Shown piece after piece: positions 30,719 through 38,394 of a stretch of DNA of 43,538 bases. The stretch is taken from positions 1 through 43,538 of the forward strand of contig JAKPJZ010000041.1 in NCBI GenBank assembly GCA_029553955.1. Direction: 5' to 3'. Position numbers and translations under genes: made by a program. Every line of letters begins with the position of its first letter. The stretch's first letter is position 1. The notes below the pieces were generated by a model. It did not search any database, was not told the DNA's origin, and saw nothing but the letters and a program-made list of their open reading frames with translations. Source of the DNA: Chloroflexota bacterium (GTDB lineage Bacteria > Chloroflexota > Anaerolineae > SpSt-313).

Positions 30719-32383
30719 ATGAAAGTTGTGACTGCCGAGCAGATGCGCTCTGTGGAGGCTGCCGCCGTGGCCGCAGGCCTGACCTATGCCGGGATGATGG
30801 AGCAGGCGGGCCAGGCTGTGGCCCAGGCCATCGACGAGGCCGGCCTGGCCGATGGCATGCGCATCCTGGTGCTGGTGGGGCCGGGCAACAACGGCGGTGA
30901 CGGCCTGGTGGCTGCCCGCACCCTGCGCGACCTGGGGGCCGAGGTCACCTGCTACCTCTGGAAGCGCGATACGGAGGACGACGCCAACTATGCGCACGCC
31001 GTCGAGGCGGGGGTCGAGGTCATCCGCCAGGCCGACGACGCCGAGCTGGCGCAGTTCCGCGAGCTGGTGGACCGCTGCCATGTGCTGGTCGATGCGCTGC
31101 TGGGCACCGGCGCCTCGGGCGCGCCACGGGGCGATCTGGCGGCGTTGCTCTCGGCGCTCGACGACGGCCTGGCCCTGCTGCAGCCGGCGACGGAGCCGCT
31201 GCGCCGCCTCGACCGCGCCGGGTCCGTCTACCGCCAGCGGCCGGTGATCGTGGCTGTAGACCTGCCCTCGGGCCTCAGCGCCGATACGGGCGAGGCCGAT
31301 GCGCTGACGCCGCGGGCCGATCTGACGGTGACCTTTGGCTTCCCCAAGGCCGGCCACTTCCGCTTCCCCGGGGCCGACATGGTGGGCACCCTGCAGGTCG
31401 CCGATATCGGCATCCCCGAAGCGCTCGCGGCCGACGTGGCGCTCGAGGTGGCCGACCAGGCCATGGTGCGGCCGCTCTTGCCGGCGCGGCCATTGAACTC
31501 GAACAAGGGCACCTTCGGCAAGGCCATGGTGGTGGGGGGCTCGATCAACTATACCGGGGCGCCCTACATGGCCGCCATGGGCGCCGCCCGGGCCGGCGCG
31601 GGGCTGGTGACCCTGGCCGTGCCGCAGCCACTCTACCCCATCCTGGCGGCGCGCGCGGCCGAGATGACCTACGTGCTGCTGCCCAGCGACATGGGCGCGC
31701 TGACCCCCGAAGCGCTCAAGGTGCTGGGCGAGGCCTTTGCCGGCTACAAGGCGTTGCTCTTGGGGCCCGGGCTGGGCCGCGAGAAGGCGACGGTCGAGTT
31801 TGTGCGCCAACTGCTGGGGCTGCGCGCGGCGGGCCGGCGGACGGCGCTGGGCTTTCTGGCGCGCGAGACGGTGCAGGAGGCCGAGCCGTTCGAACTGCCG
31901 GCGGCGGTGATCGACGCCGACGCCCTCAATGCCCTGGCCGACACGCCCGAGTGGTGGGCCAACACGCAGGCGCGGCTGATCCTGACGCCGCATCCGGGCG
32001 AGCTGGCGCGCCTGCGGGGCACCACGGTCGAGGCTATCCAGGCCGATCGCGTCACGGCGGCAGCCGAGGCGGCGGCGGCGTGGCGGCAGGTGGTGGTGTT
32101 GAAGGGGGCCTTCACCGTCGTCGCCGCGCCCGACCGGCGCGCCGTCATTCTGCCCTTTGCCAACCCGGCCTTGGCCAGCGCCGGCACGGGCGACGTGCTC
32201 GCGGGCGCCATCGCGGGCATGCTGGCCCAGGGCCTGGCCCCCGAGTCGGCTGCGGTCGTCGGCGCCTACGTGCATGGCCTGGCCGGCGAGCTGGCCCGCG
32301 AAGCCTTGGGCGAGGCCGGCGTGCTGGCCACCGACCTGCTGCCGCTCGTGCCCGAGGCGATGCAGCAGTTGCGCGGGGAGTAG
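30719..32383 (+). CDS. nnr: Bifunctional NAD(P)HX epimerase/dehydratase
   Basis: A 554-residue fusion; ATG at 30719. Residues 1-230 are the epimerase (YjeF_N): GMMEQAGQAVAQ, VGPGNNGGDGLVAAR, LVDALLGTG and VDLPSGLSADTG. Residues about 250-550 are the ADP-dependent dehydratase of ribokinase-like fold: KGTFGKAMVVGGSINYTGAP, LILTPHPGELARL, VLKGAFTVV and the catalytic ASAGTGDVLAGAIAGM. The enzyme repairs hydrated NADH and NADPH. The length fits the bacterial fused form. It stands alone in its transcription unit. Confidence 0.93.
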   Translation: MKVVTAEQMRSVEAAAVAAGLTYAGMMEQAGQAVAQAIDEAGLADGMRILVLVGPGNNGGDGLVAARTLRDLGAEVTCYLWKRDTEDDANYAHAVEAGVEVIRQADDAELAQFRELVDRCHVLVDALLGTGASGAPRGDLAALLSALDDGLALLQPATEPLRRLDRAGSVYRQRPVIVAVDLPSGLSADTGEADALTPRADLTVTFGFPKAGHFRFPGADMVGTLQVADIGIPEALAADVALEVADQAMVRPLLPARPLNSNKGTFGKAMVVGGSINYTGAPYMAAMGAARAGAGLVTLAVPQPLYPILAARAAEMTYVLLPSDMGALTPEALKVLGEAFAGYKALLLGPGLGREKATVEFVRQLLGLRAAGRRTALGFLARETVQEAEPFELPAAVIDADALNALADTPEWWANTQARLILTPHPGELARLRGTTVEAIQADRVTAAAEAAAAWRQVVVLKGAFTVVAAPDRRAVILPFANPALASAGTGDVLAGAIAGMLAQGLAPESAAVVGAYVHGLAGELAREALGEAGVLATDLLPLVPEAMQQLRGE

Positions 32384-32391
32384 TGGTTGGC

Positions 32392-32490
32392 GTGATGCGT
32401 GATGCGTAATTGCGTGCCCACACAGGCCGACCTCGCATCGACGACTTGACGACCTGCGTGTTACGTATCACGTATCACGCATTACGCAGT
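32392..32490. repeat. GCGTRATRCGT hairpin array
   Basis: CGTGATGCGTGATGCGTAAT (about 32391-32410) faces ACGTATCACGTATCACGCATTACGC (about 32464-32488). The arms are degenerate decamer repeats. Similar arms occur at 4652, 36250, 39766 and 40910. Confidence 0.6.
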
Positions 32491-32521
32491 CGTTGACCAC
32501 CGAAACTCGGGTTGAAACGAG

Positions 32522-32547
32522 AAAAGGCCACCGCTGTGCGATGGCCC
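32522..32547 (-). terminator. tRNA-Val terminator
   Basis: On the minus strand GGCCA (32546-32542) and TGGCC (32530-32526) form the stem of a hairpin, followed by TTTT (32525-32522). It lies just past the tRNA CCA end. Confidence 0.65.
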
Positions 32548-32550
32548 TTG

Positions 32551-32627
32551 TGGTGGGCAAGATAGGACTCGAACCTACGGCCTCCACGATGTCAACGTGG
32601 CGCTCTAACCAACTGAGCTACTTGCCC
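32551..32627 (-). tRNA. trnV: tRNA-Val (GAC)
   Basis: A complete cloverleaf on the minus strand: acceptor GGGCAAG/CTTGCCC, D-arm GCTC-AGTTGGTTA-GAGC, anticodon arm CCACG-TTGACAT-CGTGG with anticodon GAC, T-arm GTAGG-TTCGAGT-CCTAT with one mispair. The discriminator is A and CCA is genome-encoded (32553-32551). GAC decodes the valine codon GUC (and GUU by wobble). Confidence 0.93.
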
Positions 32628-32639
32628 GGAACGCCCCAT

Positions 32640-32668
32640 AGTATAGCAGATACCGCCGTTCGTGGCAA
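32640..32668 (-). promoter_or_regulatory. tRNA-Val promoter
   Basis: Minus strand: TTGCCA (32668-32663), 17-bp spacer, TATACT (32645-32640), 13 bp before the tRNA 5' end. Confidence 0.7.
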
Positions 32669-32699
32669 ATGGTGGCCACGTTTCTGGGGGGAGGACCTC

Positions 32700-34652
32700 G
32701 TGTTCAAGCTCAAGCCTGTGCGGCGGACGCTGCTCAGCGCGCTGTATGCATTTTGCATACTTTTCGCAGGCCTGGCCCGCCCTATGCCGGCGGCGGCTGA
32801 GCCTGTGGCCCTCCCCCAGGGGCCGCTGCCCACGGGCGAGCTCGCGCCGGTGGAGCTCAGCGGCATCTCTCTAGACGGCACCGTGGCCGCGGCTCCCGGC
32901 GGCGTGACTATTGACCTGCGCAGCCGCGCGCGCTTGCGCAACGGCGACAAGAAGGCCGGCTGCGAGCGTCAGATGACCTTCCCCGGCGCGGCCGCCTTTG
33001 ACGTGCGCGTCGGCACGCAAAACGGCGGCATGTCGCCCGTGGCGGACACCGGCCCGTGGGCGCTCTCGCTGCGCCCCGGAGGCGACGCCATCATCGAGGG
33101 CACGCAGCGGGTGACGCTGAGCGGGCCTCTGGCCGATGTGCAGCTCGACTGGGCCGCGCTGAAACCCTGGGGCGCGCCGCTTGCGGCCTCGCGGCTGACC
33201 CTGCGTTTCGCAGGCGGGCTCGACTCCGAGCAGTTGCTGCTCGTGGAGCCGGCGCCGACCGTCCGCGACACCACGCAGCTCACCTGGTCGTACGAGAAGC
33301 CGCCGCCGGCGGGCCAGGTGCGCGTCACCTTTATTGCGCCCTCCTACTGGCAGCCGGTGCGCGCGGCGCGCCAGGCCGCCTCGGGCGCCCAGGCCGGCGC
33401 CGCCGAGCATCTGGCCCTGGCCGAGGCGCTGCGCCCACTGGCCGACGCGCAGGGCCTGCCGGCTTCGCTGGTCACAGCGCTGCGGTCGGAGTTGCTGGCC
33501 GCGCTCGAGCGCGCCGTGGCCGCCTCGCGCAACGATCCGCGCCCGCACCAGGAGCTGGCCGCCTACCTCAGTGCGCGGGCCAATGGCGACCCGGCGCTCT
33601 TGGCGCGCGCTGTGGACGAACTCAAGGCCGCGCACGACCTGGCGCCGGCCGGGGCGGTTCCCGAACCGCCCCTACTGGCGGCGATCGATGCGCTCACCGC
33701 GGCCTGCCGCAGCGCGGGCGATACGCAGGGCATCCTCCACGCGCTCGACGTGCTGCAGGCGGTGGACCCCGGCAACGGCCCGCAGCGCGCCGCCGCCTAT
33801 GCCGACCTGGCGGTGAGCCAGCTCGACGCCGGCGGCCAGGCCGAAGCCGAGGCCACCATCGTCGCCGGCTTTGGCCAGGCCGCGCTCGATCGCTTCGCCC
33901 TGCAGCGGCCCCGTTTCCGCTCGGTGACCGCCGACGTCGAGACCCGCGCGGGCGAGCGCCTCATGCGCTTTCGCCTGGTGCCCGCGCCGGGGATGGCGCT
34001 GGCCGCCGAGGCCGATGTGGCCCTGCTGGCCGATGCTCTGGGCCGCATGGGTGGCCAGGTGGCGCGCAGCGCTGCCGATGGGGCACTGGAGCTGGCAGTC
34101 ACCGTGCCCTTTAGCGATGCTGCAGCCCTGACGGCCGCCGGGCAGGCCGCGACCGGCGTGCTGCCCGCCACGGCCGACCCGGCGCTGCGCCTGGTGGCTG
34201 CCGTGGCCGCGCCGCGTAGCATCGACCTGCAGGAGGCGCAGGGCGTGCAGGGCGACCGCCTGGTCTACATCGAAGAGGCCGACCTCGGGCCGGCGCAACA
34301 GGCGCTGCAGCAGCGGCTCGACGAGATCGCGTGGGCGCGCAGCGAGGCCGAAATCGGCAGCGACGACCCGGCCGAAGCGGCGCGCCGCCGCTGGGCACTC
34401 TCGCTGCTGAACCGCTACGAGGCCGGCTGGCAGGCGCTGGCCCAGGGCTGCCGCGTCACCTACCGCGTGGTGCCGGCGGAGGATATTGTCGCCCCGCAGT
34501 GGGCCCTGGCCTGGGGCGAAGCGCGCCGGATCGCCTGGGGCGCCCACATCCCCCGCCCCGAGCGGCTGTGGCCGCTGGCGGTGGGGGCGGCAGGAGCCGT
34601 CCTCGTGCTCGTGGGCATCGCCGGCCTTGTTCGGCGGAAGCGCAAGACGTAG
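32700..34652 (+). CDS. Large membrane-anchored extracytoplasmic protein, unknown
   Basis: A 650-residue protein; GTG at 32700 behind GGGGGGAGG. A longer frame would run back through the tRNA and is rejected. N-terminal signal (LLSALYAFCILFAGLARPMPAAA), C-terminal membrane helix (LAVGAAGAVLVLVGIAGLV) and RRKRKT stop-transfer, so the bulk is outside. Residues about 50-210 look beta-rich; about 210-400 are alanine-rich helices resembling TPR-like repeats. I do not recognise the family. Composition (Ala, Leu, Gln, Pro) is extreme even for this genome. Confidence 0.72.
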   Translation: MFKLKPVRRTLLSALYAFCILFAGLARPMPAAAEPVALPQGPLPTGELAPVELSGISLDGTVAAAPGGVTIDLRSRARLRNGDKKAGCERQMTFPGAAAFDVRVGTQNGGMSPVADTGPWALSLRPGGDAIIEGTQRVTLSGPLADVQLDWAALKPWGAPLAASRLTLRFAGGLDSEQLLLVEPAPTVRDTTQLTWSYEKPPPAGQVRVTFIAPSYWQPVRAARQAASGAQAGAAEHLALAEALRPLADAQGLPASLVTALRSELLAALERAVAASRNDPRPHQELAAYLSARANGDPALLARAVDELKAAHDLAPAGAVPEPPLLAAIDALTAACRSAGDTQGILHALDVLQAVDPGNGPQRAAAYADLAVSQLDAGGQAEAEATIVAGFGQAALDRFALQRPRFRSVTADVETRAGERLMRFRLVPAPGMALAAEADVALLADALGRMGGQVARSAADGALELAVTVPFSDAAALTAAGQAATGVLPATADPALRLVAAVAAPRSIDLQEAQGVQGDRLVYIEEADLGPAQQALQQRLDEIAWARSEAEIGSDDPAEAARRRWALSLLNRYEAGWQALAQGCRVTYRVVPAEDIVAPQWALAWGEARRIAWGAHIPRPERLWPLAVGAAGAVLVLVGIAGLVRRKRKT

Positions 34653-34690
34653 GCCGTGTGCAACTACTCAGCCCACCACGCTGAGTCACC

Positions 34691-34800
34691 TGAACCGCGA
34701 AGAACGCCAAGGGCGCGGAGGGAGCGCGAAGTCTCTGAAGGAAGGATTCACCAGCCTCCCTTAGCGTCTCCTTCGCGTTCCTGGCGTTCTTCGCGGTTCA
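34691..34800. repeat. 19-bp-arm inverted repeat
   Basis: TGAACCGCGAAGAACGCCA (34691-34709) pairs exactly with 34782-34800. Arms consist of CGCGAAGAACGC-type units related to those at 26910-27060. It lies between convergent genes. Confidence 0.75.
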
Positions 34801-34857
34801 AGGCACCGAATCGCGTCAGCAGGCTGAGCGGTCTCGGCCGTGTTGCGCGTCCCGATC

Positions 34858-35721
34858 TCAGCAGCGCCACATTCGGGGCCGTGGCGGCGGGCGCGGGGCG
34901 CAGGGAATCGTGAAGAATGGGTTCGTTCGGCGTTTTTCTGTTGTTGGCGGGCGGGGCTGGAGCACGAAGGACACGAAAAGGCGCGAAGGACACGAGGGGT
35001 TGGCGCCGGGCGAGGGCAGCGGCGGCAATTGTGAAGATTGGGTTCGTTCGGTGATTTCTTGTGTCGCAGGCGGCCCAGGGTGCGCGGGTTGCTGGAGCAC
35101 GAAGGACACGAAAAGGCGCGAAGGACACGAAGGGTTGGCGCCGGGCGAGGGCAGCGGCGGCGATTCTGAACAATGGGTTCGTTCGGCAGTTACTTGTGTT
35201 GATTCCTCTGCGTGCGCTGGAGGGTGCGGCTGGGCTGAGAGATGCGCAGCGATGGCGGCTCGCGCCGCGGCGGCCTGGAGCTCGAGGAGCATGGCGACAG
35301 CCTGGTTGAAGCGGCGCCGGAAGGGCGCCTCGTAGCGCAGGATGGCTGCCATGGCGGCGACGGAGAGCGTGGGCGGGTCGGCATCCGCACCGGTTGCAGC
35401 GGCGACGATGGCGGCGGCCTCGGCACGGGCGGCGCGGCACAGGCCGAGATAGGCCTCGGCCAGAGAGCGGATGAGCGCCTCCTCGAGGGGCGAGGCGGGG
35501 GTGAACTCGGCGCGCAGGCCGGCGACGAGCTCGGCGAAGGCGGCGCGGTCCTCATCGGTTGCGAGCAGGGGCGGGGCGAGCTTGCCGGCGCGCAGGCCGT
35601 GCACTAGCGCGTTGCGGCGGCTGCGGGCCTTGCCCTCGGGGGTACGCGGCCCGGTGGAGCGCCGGGCGTTGGCCCGGTTGGCGGCGAGCATCCTGGCCGA
35701 GACGAAGAGGCGCGGGGGCAT
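34858..35721 (-). CDS. Repeat-tailed protein with ANRANARRSTGPRTPEGK motif
   Basis: A 287-residue protein; ATG at 35721 behind AGGAGG. The N-terminus (ANRANARRSTGPRTPEGK, then RSRRNALVHGL) is a motif I recognise from an uncharacterised family frequent in repeat-rich Chloroflexota and Planctomycetes genomes. A helical middle (about 55-180) is Ala/Glu-rich. The last 110 residues come from a 135-bp in-frame duplicated block (SCPSRLFVSFVLQ appears twice) made of dispersed-repeat DNA. Function unknown. The tail looks like repeat DNA captured into the reading frame. Confidence 0.65.
   Translation of the reverse strand: MPPRLFVSARMLAANRANARRSTGPRTPEGKARSRRNALVHGLRAGKLAPPLLATDEDRAAFAELVAGLRAEFTPASPLEEALIRSLAEAYLGLCRAARAEAAAIVAAATGADADPPTLSVAAMAAILRYEAPFRRRFNQAVAMLLELQAAAARAAIAAHLSAQPHPPAHAEESTQVTAERTHCSESPPLPSPGANPSCPSRLFVSFVLQQPAHPGPPATQEITERTQSSQLPPLPSPGANPSCPSRLFVSFVLQPRPPTTEKRRTNPFFTIPCAPRPPPRPRMWRC
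34956..35190. repeat. Two-copy 135-bp direct repeat in a coding region
   Basis: Copies begin at 34956 and 35091 with GCTGGAGCACGAAGGACACG and are nearly identical for about 100 bp. Part of a third copy (TGGGTTCGTTCGGCG) lies at about 34918. The 135-bp period is 45 codons, so the frame is preserved. Confidence 0.8.
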
Positions 35722-35878
35722 GATGAGCCTCCTGGGCTGCGTGGCCCAGAACATCCGTTCAGTGCTATGATACAGCAGAATGCGCAGGATGTCAAGAGGC
35801 TGATGCGGCCGGGCGCATCCAAGATGCGTCAGCGAGTTCACGGCCAAGCCGCCGCCACAGGCGCTCTGGGGCTCGCAA

Positions 35879-35905
35879 CCGGGCTCTACGCTTCGCGCTA
35901 CCCGG
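35879..35905 (+). repeat. CCGG-N19-CCGG dispersed motif, copy 6
   Basis: A 27-nt copy (CCGGGCTCT, ACGCTTCGCGC, CCGG) inside the MITE-like element, 15 bp before the palindrome. Confidence 0.6.
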
Positions 35906-35920
35906 TACCGGGCCTTTTGA

Positions 35921-35996
35921 GGGGTCTGGCGGGTTCGCTGTCGTGTCTGGCCGCCCCGCGGGGCGGCCAGACACGACAGCGAACCCGCCAGACCCC
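35921..35996. repeat. 76-bp perfect palindrome
   Basis: Arms 35921-35958 and 35959-35996 (38 bp each) are exact complements without spacer, centre CCCCGCGGGG. Located within the TIR-bounded element, 3' of glpK. A block AGCGGGATAGCCGGCA follows at 36023-36038, also seen in variant form at 24484-24500. Confidence 0.9.
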
Positions 35997-36277
35997 CCCG
36001 GATCGGAGCCCGGTGGCAGCACAGCGGGATAGCCGGCAATGGCCCGGACGAATACGCATCTTGGATGCACCCATGCGGCCTGTGATGATGGACCAGCGCG
36101 GGTTGGGGATTGCTTCGCTGCGGCTGCTCAGTGGCGAAGCGCTATGCGAGCGGCAACCCCAGCTCGCTTGATTGGGTGTGTGAGCAGGTTGGCTGCCCTT
36201 CCGCTCGCTGGGGAGTCCGTTGGCTGCTCGCACGGAACACGCAGCAGGGTCACGCTTTACGCATCACGCATCACGCA

Positions 36278-37804
36278 TTACGCATCCTTCTCCACCCAGC
36301 CCCTCGCGCGCTGCACCGCCTTTTGCCAGCCGTGGTAGCCGGCGGCGCGCTGCTCGCCGCTCCACGCCGGCTCGAAGGTGCGGTCGATGCCCCAGTTGAG
36401 GCGCAGGTCTTCGGTGCTCTGCCACACGCCGGTGGCCAGGCCGGCCATGTAGGCCGCGCCGAGGGCCGTCGTCTCGCGCACGGTGGGGCGGATGACCTGC
36501 GTGCCGAGGATGTCGGCCTGCATCTGCATCAGCAGGTTGTTGGCCACGGCGCCGCCGTCGACCTTGAGGGCGCTGAGCTTGAGGCCGGTGTCGGCCTCCA
36601 TGGCTTCGAGCACCTCGCGCGATTGGTAGCAGACAGCCTCGAGCGTGGCCCGCACCAGGTGCGCCCGGGTGACGTAGCGCGTCAGCCCCACGATGGCGCC
36701 GCGGGCGTACATGTCCCAATGGGGGGCAAAGAGGCCCGAGAAGGCGGGCACAAAGTAGGCGCCGCCGGCGTCGGCCACGGTGGCGGCGATCTCTTCGGTC
36801 TCGGCGGCGTTCTTGATGAGGCCCAGGTTGTCGCGCAGCCACTGCACCGCGGCGCCGGTGATGGCGATGGAGCCTTCGAGGGCATAGGTGCAATTGCCCG
36901 GCTGCAGGCCGCAGGCTACGGTGGTGAGGAGCCCGCGCTGCGAGGCGACCGGCGTCTCGCCGGTGTTCAGCAGCAGGAAGCAGCCGGTGCCGTAGGTGTT
37001 CTTGGCCTCGCCGGGGGCAAAGCACGTCTGGCCGGCCAGGGCCGCCTGCTGGTCGCCCGCGGCGCCGCACACGAGCACCTCGCCGCCCAGGGGGCCGCCG
37101 GCGGGGGTGCGGCCATAGCCGCGCGGGTCGCTGGAGGGGCGGATCTCGGGCAGCATCTGCCGCGGGATGTTGAGCAGGTGCAGCAGGTCGTCATCCCACT
37201 GCAGCGTGTGCAGGTTCATGAGCAGCGTGCGCGAGGCGTTGGTCACGTCGGTGACGTGGGCGCCGCCCTGCGGACCGCCGGTAAGGTTCCAGATGAGCCA
37301 GGAGTCGATGGTGCCGAAGAGGGCCTGGCCCTGCTCGGCGCGCGCGCGCAGGCCGGGCACGCTATCCAGCAGCCAGGCCAGCTTGGGCCCCGAGAAGTAG
37401 GTGGCCACCACCAGGCCGGTGCGCTCGCGGATCAGGGGCTCGTAGCCGCCATCGATGAGCGCCTGGCACTGGGCGAGGGTCCGCGTATCTTGCCAGACGA
37501 TAGCGTTGGCCAGGGGGGCGCCGGTCTGGGCGTCCCACACGACCGCCGTCTCGCGCTGGTTGGTGATGCCCAGGCCGGCCAAGTCGCGCGGCGTGAGCCC
37601 CGCCTGTGCCAACGCCGCGCGCGTCACGCGCACCGTCTTGGCCCAAATCTCGGCGGCGTCGTGCTCCACCCAGCCCGGCTGCGGGTAGATTTGGCGGTGC
37701 TCCTCGTAGGCGGTCGCTCGCTGGCGGCCCTGTTTGTCAAAGATGATGCAGCGCGTGCCCGTCGTGCCCTGGTCGATCGCCGCGATCAACTGCTCGCTCC
37801 CCAC
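36278..37804 (-). CDS. glpK: Glycerol kinase
   Basis: A 508-residue kinase; GTG at 37804 behind [24 protein letters not shown] is the N-terminal phosphate loop; [13 protein letters not shown] and [10 protein letters not shown] are glycerol-kinase-specific. The C-terminal part has [19 protein letters not shown] and [14 protein letters not shown]. It phosphorylates glycerol to sn-glycerol-3-phosphate using ATP, feeding GlpD (6.9-8.5 kb) and glycerolipid synthesis. No glycerol facilitator is encoded nearby. Its 3' side carries GCATCACGCATTACGC-type repeats (about 36250-36290) and the MITE-like element. Confidence 0.93.
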   Translation of the reverse strand: MGSEQLIAAIDQGTTGTRCIIFDKQGRQRATAYEEHRQIYPQPGWVEHDAAEIWAKTVRVTRAALAQAGLTPRDLAGLGITNQRETAVVWDAQTGAPLANAIVWQDTRTLAQCQALIDGGYEPLIRERTGLVVATYFSGPKLAWLLDSVPGLRARAEQGQALFGTIDSWLIWNLTGGPQGGAHVTDVTNASRTLLMNLHTLQWDDDLLHLLNIPRQMLPEIRPSSDPRGYGRTPAGGPLGGEVLVCGAAGDQQAALAGQTCFAPGEAKNTYGTGCFLLLNTGETPVASQRGLLTTVACGLQPGNCTYALEGSIAITGAAVQWLRDNLGLIKNAAETEEIAATVADAGGAYFVPAFSGLFAPHWDMYARGAIVGLTRYVTRAHLVRATLEAVCYQSREVLEAMEADTGLKLSALKVDGGAVANNLLMQMQADILGTQVIRPTVRETTALGAAYMAGLATGVWQSTEDLRLNWGIDRTFEPAWSGEQRAAGYHGWQKAVQRARGWVEKDA

Positions 37805-37878
37805 GTTTCCCCTCCTGGCGCATGTGCCCAACCCCAGTGTGCATGAACGATGTTCGCCAACAGCCACGAAAACGGGCT

Positions 37879-37946
37879 CACCGCAGAGGCGCAGAGAACG
37901 CAGAGGGGGATTGAGAGGTCTCTGCGTCCTTGGCGTCTCAGCGGTG
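37879..37946. repeat. Inverted repeat CACCGCAGAG.../CAGCGGTG
   Basis: CACCGCAGAGGCGCAGAG...ACGCAGAG faces CTCTGCGTCCTTGGCGTCTC...GCGGTG. Related CACCGCAGAG arms appear at 42971-43080. It lies in the 37805-38394 gap between divergent genes. Confidence 0.65.
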
Positions 37947-38090
37947 CAATGCGAACTGTAGTCGAAGGCTCAACTTCTGTCAAAGGTTCATTTCGACTTG
38001 GGTGGCTGTCTGCCTGGCTGTGCTCCCGGAGGCCCGAACTTGCGGTGTCGCAGCGTGGCATGCCAGGCGATCCTCGGCGCCACGGCAGGG

Positions 38091-38323
38091 CCCCAAGTTG
38101 GGGACTCCGGCCCGAACCGGCCCCCACCGGCCCCAACAAGTTGGGGACTCCGGCCCGAACCGGCCCCCACCGGCCCCAACAAGTTGGGGACTCCGGCCCG
38201 AACCGGCCCGAACCGGCCCCAACAAGTTGGGGACTCCGGCCCGAACCGGCCCCAACAAGTTGGGGACTCCGGCCCGAACCGGCCCGAACCGGCCCCAACA
38301 AGTTTGGGACTCCGGCCCCAAAC
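38091..38323 (+). repeat. Tandem 43-bp hairpin array, six units
   Basis: Units start at 38091, 38131, 38174, 38217, 38250 and 38293 with CCCCAA(CAA)GTTGGGG, then ACTCCGGCCCGAACCGG and usually one more 10-bp CCGGCCC module. Spacing is 43 bp except one 33-bp unit and a 40-bp first unit. Each CCCCAACAAGTTGGGG is a hairpin. The last unit abuts the -35 box of the next gene. The period is not a multiple of three, so it is not coding. Confidence 0.85.
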
Positions 38324-38352
38324 TTGGCGCCTGGCCGCCTTCTTCGTATAAT
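38324..38352 (+). promoter_or_regulatory. Promoter of the B12 radical SAM gene
   Basis: TTGGCG (38324-38329), 17-bp spacer, TATAAT (38347-38352), 43 bp before the ATG. The hairpin array ends at the base before the -35. Confidence 0.7.
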
Positions 38353-38394
38353 AAGCCTGCTCGTCGGGGCTTACCGAGGGAGAAGGACAGGTCC

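Larger units (their letters stand above)
35811..36072. mobile_element. 262-bp MITE-like element with TIRs and 8-bp TSD
   Basis: Terminal inverted repeats GGGCGCATCCAAGATGCGT (35811-35829) and its complement (36054-36072) match 18 of 19. Both sides are flanked by the direct repeat ATGCGGCC (35803-35810 and 36073-36080). Inside are a CCGG motif and a 76-bp palindrome. There is no coding capacity, so it would need a transposase in trans. Eight-base duplications occur with several IS families (for example IS1595, ISL3, IS66). Confidence 0.75.

Noticed and set aside
32493..32699. N-terminal extension of the anchored protein through the tRNA region
   Set aside because: It crosses tRNA-Val and its promoter on the opposite strand; the GTG at 32700 has a strong ribosome site and starts a proper signal peptide.
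38091..38323. CRISPR array
   Set aside because: Units are contiguous with no unique spacers, periods are 40, 43, 43, 33, 43, and there are no cas genes.
37930..38394. N-terminal extension of the B12 radical SAM protein
   Set aside because: It would translate the 43-bp repeat array in shifting frames; the ATG at 38395 follows a good promoter and matches the family start.
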